Shown here: positions 6,841 to 8,603 of the stretch, in pieces
How the letters are laid out: each line of letters starts with the position of its first letter
Position numbering within the stretch: position 1 is the first letter of the stretch
Assembly (NCBI GenBank): GCA_036260255.1
Contig: DATAAF010000094.1
Span: 1 to 8,603, forward strand
Direction of reading: 5' to 3'
DNA: 8,603 nucleotides
Origin: DASZJY01 sp036260255
GTDB lineage: Bacteria; Actinomycetota; Acidimicrobiia; Acidimicrobiales; AC-14
The notes under the pieces: generated by a model
Database searches by the model: none
Told to the model about the DNA's origin: nothing
The model's input: the letters and a program-made list of their open reading frames with translations, nothing else
Made by a program: the position numbers and the translations under genes

Positions 6841-7779
6841 ATGACCGTCCTCGGGGTCGACCTGGGCGGCACCAAGTGCCTGGGCGTCGCCCTCGAGGGC
6901 GGGGAGATCGTCGAGGAGGTGCGGCTCCCGACGCCCGCCGGCGGCGACGCCCTCTTGGGGGTGCTGTCCACCGTCGTCGACCGCCTGCGGGGGCCCTCGA
7001 CGCCCGAGGCGGTCGGCGTCGGCGCGCCCGGGCTGGTGGACCACGACGGCGTGCTCCACTTCGCCCCTAACCTGACCCTCGAGGGCGAGCTGAACCTGCG
7101 CTCGGCGCTGGCCGAGCGCCTCGGCGTCCGGGTCCAGGTGGACAACGACGCCACATGCGCGGCCTGGGGGGAGCGGGCCCACGGCGCCGCCAGGGGCTAC
7201 GACGATGTCGTCCTCGTCACCCTGGGCACGGGCATCGGCGGGGGCATCGTCGCCGGCGGGCGGATCGTGCGGGGGGCCAACGGCTTCGCCGGCGAGATGG
7301 GCCACATGGTCGTGGACCCCCAGGGGCCGCGGTGCCCGTGCGGCCAACGGGGGTGCTGGGAGCGGTTCGCCTCCGGCAGCGGCCTGAGGCGGCTGGGCCG
7401 GGAGGCGGCCCGGACCGGGGAGGCGCCGAGGCTGCTCGACCTGGCCGGGGGAGACCCCGAGCAGGTCCGGGGCGAGCACGTCAGCGTGGCGGTGGGCGAA
7501 GGCGACAAGGGGGCCGCCGAGGTGGTCGCTCGCTTCGCCTGGTGGGTGGCCCTCGGCCTGGTCAACCTGACCAACATCTTCGACCCCGACGCCTTCGTGG
7601 TGGGCGGCGGCGTCATCGGCTTGGGCGACGCGCTGTTCACGCCGGCACGCGCCGCCTTCGCCGACCTGCTGCAGGGGAAGGGGCGCCGGCCGCCGGTGGC
7701 AGTGCTCCCGGCCGCCCTGGGCGAGCGGGCGGGCGCCATCGGGGCCGCCTACCTGGCCGCCGAGGCGGCCGGGCGATGA
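6841..7779 (+). CDS. ROK-family glucokinase
   Basis: The 312-residue protein phosphorylates a hexose, most likely glucose, to the 6-phosphate in the cytoplasm. The phosphate-binding loop is DLGGTK (7-12). D103 in VDNDAT is the catalytic base, and TLGTGIGGG (127-135) is the second nucleotide-binding loop. GEMGH contributes E152 (sugar contact) and H155, and with C165, C167 and C172 in CPCGQRGC it forms the ROK zinc site; E174 follows. No N-terminal helix-turn-helix is present, so it is a kinase and not a ROK repressor. The length is normal for glucokinases of this family. The phosphate donor (ATP or polyphosphate) is not clear from the sequence. It starts 11 bases after the GH15 stop and its stop overlaps the next start as ATGA (7776-7779), so the three genes probably form one transcript. 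The symbol is left blank because the sugar is inferred. Confidence 0.92.
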   Translation: MTVLGVDLGGTKCLGVALEGGEIVEEVRLPTPAGGDALLGVLSTVVDRLRGPSTPEAVGVGAPGLVDHDGVLHFAPNLTLEGELNLRSALAERLGVRVQVDNDATCAAWGERAHGAARGYDDVVLVTLGTGIGGGIVAGGRIVRGANGFAGEMGHMVVDPQGPRCPCGQRGCWERFASGSGLRRLGREAARTGEAPRLLDLAGGDPEQVRGEHVSVAVGEGDKGAAEVVARFAWWVALGLVNLTNIFDPDAFVVGGGVIGLGDALFTPARAAFADLLQGKGRRPPVAVLPAALGERAGAIGAAYLAAEAAGR

Positions 7780-8576
7780 CGGCGTCGGGCGTACGCGTCG
7801 GCATCACCCTCCCTCAGTTCCGCGAGGATCCCGAGCCCGCCCTGTCGGTCGCCCGTCAGGCCGAGGACGCCGGGCTGGACGGGGTCTTCGTCTTCGACCA
7901 CATGTGGCCGCTGGGCGAGCCCCACCGTCCTGCCCTGCACTCGCTCGCCCTCCTGGGTGCGCTGGCGGCGGAGACGTCGCGGCTGACCATCGGTCCTCTC
8001 GTCGCGCGCGTGGGACTCCTGCCCGACGCCGTCCTCGTGCACGCGTTGGCCAGCTTGGACCGGATGGTCGCCCCTCGCCTGCTGGTCACCCTGGGCACCG
8101 GCGACAGCGCCAACCGGGACGAGAACGAGGCCTACGGCGTGCCGTTCGCGCCGGTCGCCGAGCGGGTGGCCAGCCTCGTGGCCTGCTGCCGGTCGCTGCG
8201 GGACCTGGGGGTGCCGACGTGGGTGGGGGGGCGGTCGGCCGCCGTGCGGCGGGCGGCCGCCGCCGCCGACGGGTGGAACTCGTGGGGGACGGACGCGGCG
8301 ACGTTCGCCGGTCTGGTGGCCTCGCTGGCGGGAGTGCCGGCGGCCAGCTGGGGCGGCCGGGTGCTCGTCGGCGCGTCCGCCGAGGAGGCGGCCGACAAGC
8401 TGGCCCGCCACGGCCCCCGTCCGGGGCTGGTGCACGGCACCGTCGCCGACCTGGCCGGCCACATCTCGGCGTTGGCCGGCGCCGGCGCCAGCTGGGTGGT
8501 CTGCGCCCCCCCGGACGTGGGGACCGACCCGAACGCCGTCGAGTACGTCGCCGAGGCGGCGGCAGGGGCCCGGTAG
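7776..8576 (+). CDS. Luciferase-like (LLM-class) oxidoreductase, probably F420-dependent, compact form
   Basis: The protein has 266 residues and the TIM-barrel pattern of bacterial-luciferase-like enzymes. It starts VGITLPQF, then has GLDGVFVFDHMWP (33-45) with D41-H42 at the usual active-site strand end, RLTIGPLVA (69-77), a glycine loop GTGD (107-110), PTWVGG (147-152) and ADGWNSWG (164-171). The C-terminal GTVADLAGHISALAGAGASWVV (221-242) matches the family pattern in which cofactor and substrate-channel segments close the barrel. Most actinobacterial members use coenzyme F420, but an FMN enzyme is not excluded. It is short: the stretch of about 20-25 residues normally found between the helix after the GTGD strand and the WVGG strand is missing (RSLRDLG runs straight into VPTWVGG). 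The ATG overlaps the glucokinase stop (ATGA), implying coupled translation. The substrate is unknown; a glucose-6-phosphate role is discussed as a hypothesis only. Confidence 0.85.
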   Translation: MTASGVRVGITLPQFREDPEPALSVARQAEDAGLDGVFVFDHMWPLGEPHRPALHSLALLGALAAETSRLTIGPLVARVGLLPDAVLVHALASLDRMVAPRLLVTLGTGDSANRDENEAYGVPFAPVAERVASLVACCRSLRDLGVPTWVGGRSAAVRRAAAAADGWNSWGTDAATFAGLVASLAGVPAASWGGRVLVGASAEEAADKLARHGPRPGLVHGTVADLAGHISALAGAGASWVVCAPPDVGTDPNAVEYVAEAAAGAR

Positions 8577-8603
8577 TGCCGCTCCCCGAAAGGGGAGCGG
8601 CAC
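8576..8603 (+). terminator. Perfect 12-bp hairpin with GAAA loop, probable transcription terminator
   Basis: Bases 8576-8587 are the exact reverse complement of 8592-8603, with a GAAA tetraloop (8588-8591) closed by a C-G pair. The stem is very G/C-rich and begins on the last base of the oxidoreductase stop codon. The window ends with the stem, so a following T-tract cannot be seen. The position directly after the last gene of the run and the strong stem favour a terminator, which could also work for genes converging from the right. Confidence 0.7.

Noticed and set aside
7155..7775. In-frame upstream extension of the LLM oxidoreductase
   Set aside because: It overlaps the glucokinase, is low-complexity Arg/Gly-rich and has no domain; the ATG at 7776 starts the family match.
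6841..7779. ROK protein as a sugar-responsive repressor
   Set aside because: The protein begins at the phosphate-binding loop with no helix-turn-helix domain before it, and all kinase residues are present.

Overview
The window is very GC-rich DNA in which every credible gene lies on the + strand and genes are packed end to end. The codon pattern (third positions almost all G or C), a PimB-type phosphatidylinositol-mannoside mannosyltransferase, a luciferase-like (F420-type) oxidoreductase and a TreH-like GH15 enzyme all point to an actinobacterium. Acidimicrobiia or a neighbouring deep lineage is a reasonable guess, but this is inference from gene content only.

Left part (1-2454): the window opens inside a low-complexity basic/proline-rich protein of unknown function whose visible start is a strict five-residue Lys-Arg repeat, like a histone-H1 tail. 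It is followed by a GT4 mannosyltransferase resembling PimB, whose start codon is ambiguous, and by a small four-helix membrane protein that overlaps it by 4 bases.

Middle part (2452-4891): a DHDPS/N-acetylneuraminate-lyase superfamily aldolase keeps the Schiff-base lysine but lacks two DapA-specific residues. Next is an FAD-dependent oxidoreductase of the UDP-galactopyranose-mutase-like type. The stop codon of the membrane protein is also the first half of a possible -10 box for the aldolase gene, which may be leaderless.

Right part (4892-8603): a tight three-gene run encodes a GH15 trehalase/glucoamylase, a ROK-family glucokinase and a luciferase-like oxidoreductase. It closes with a perfect 12-bp hairpin at the window edge. 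A simple reading is that an alpha-glucoside such as trehalose is cut to glucose, glucose is phosphorylated, and a probable F420-linked enzyme acts in the same metabolic neighbourhood. The first two steps are well supported by motifs; the third is a hypothesis. I see no mobile element, CRISPR array, tRNA or rRNA, and no gene-free stretch above 300 bases. I see no clearly new system: this looks like ordinary chromosomal actinobacterial DNA with a few details worth checking.
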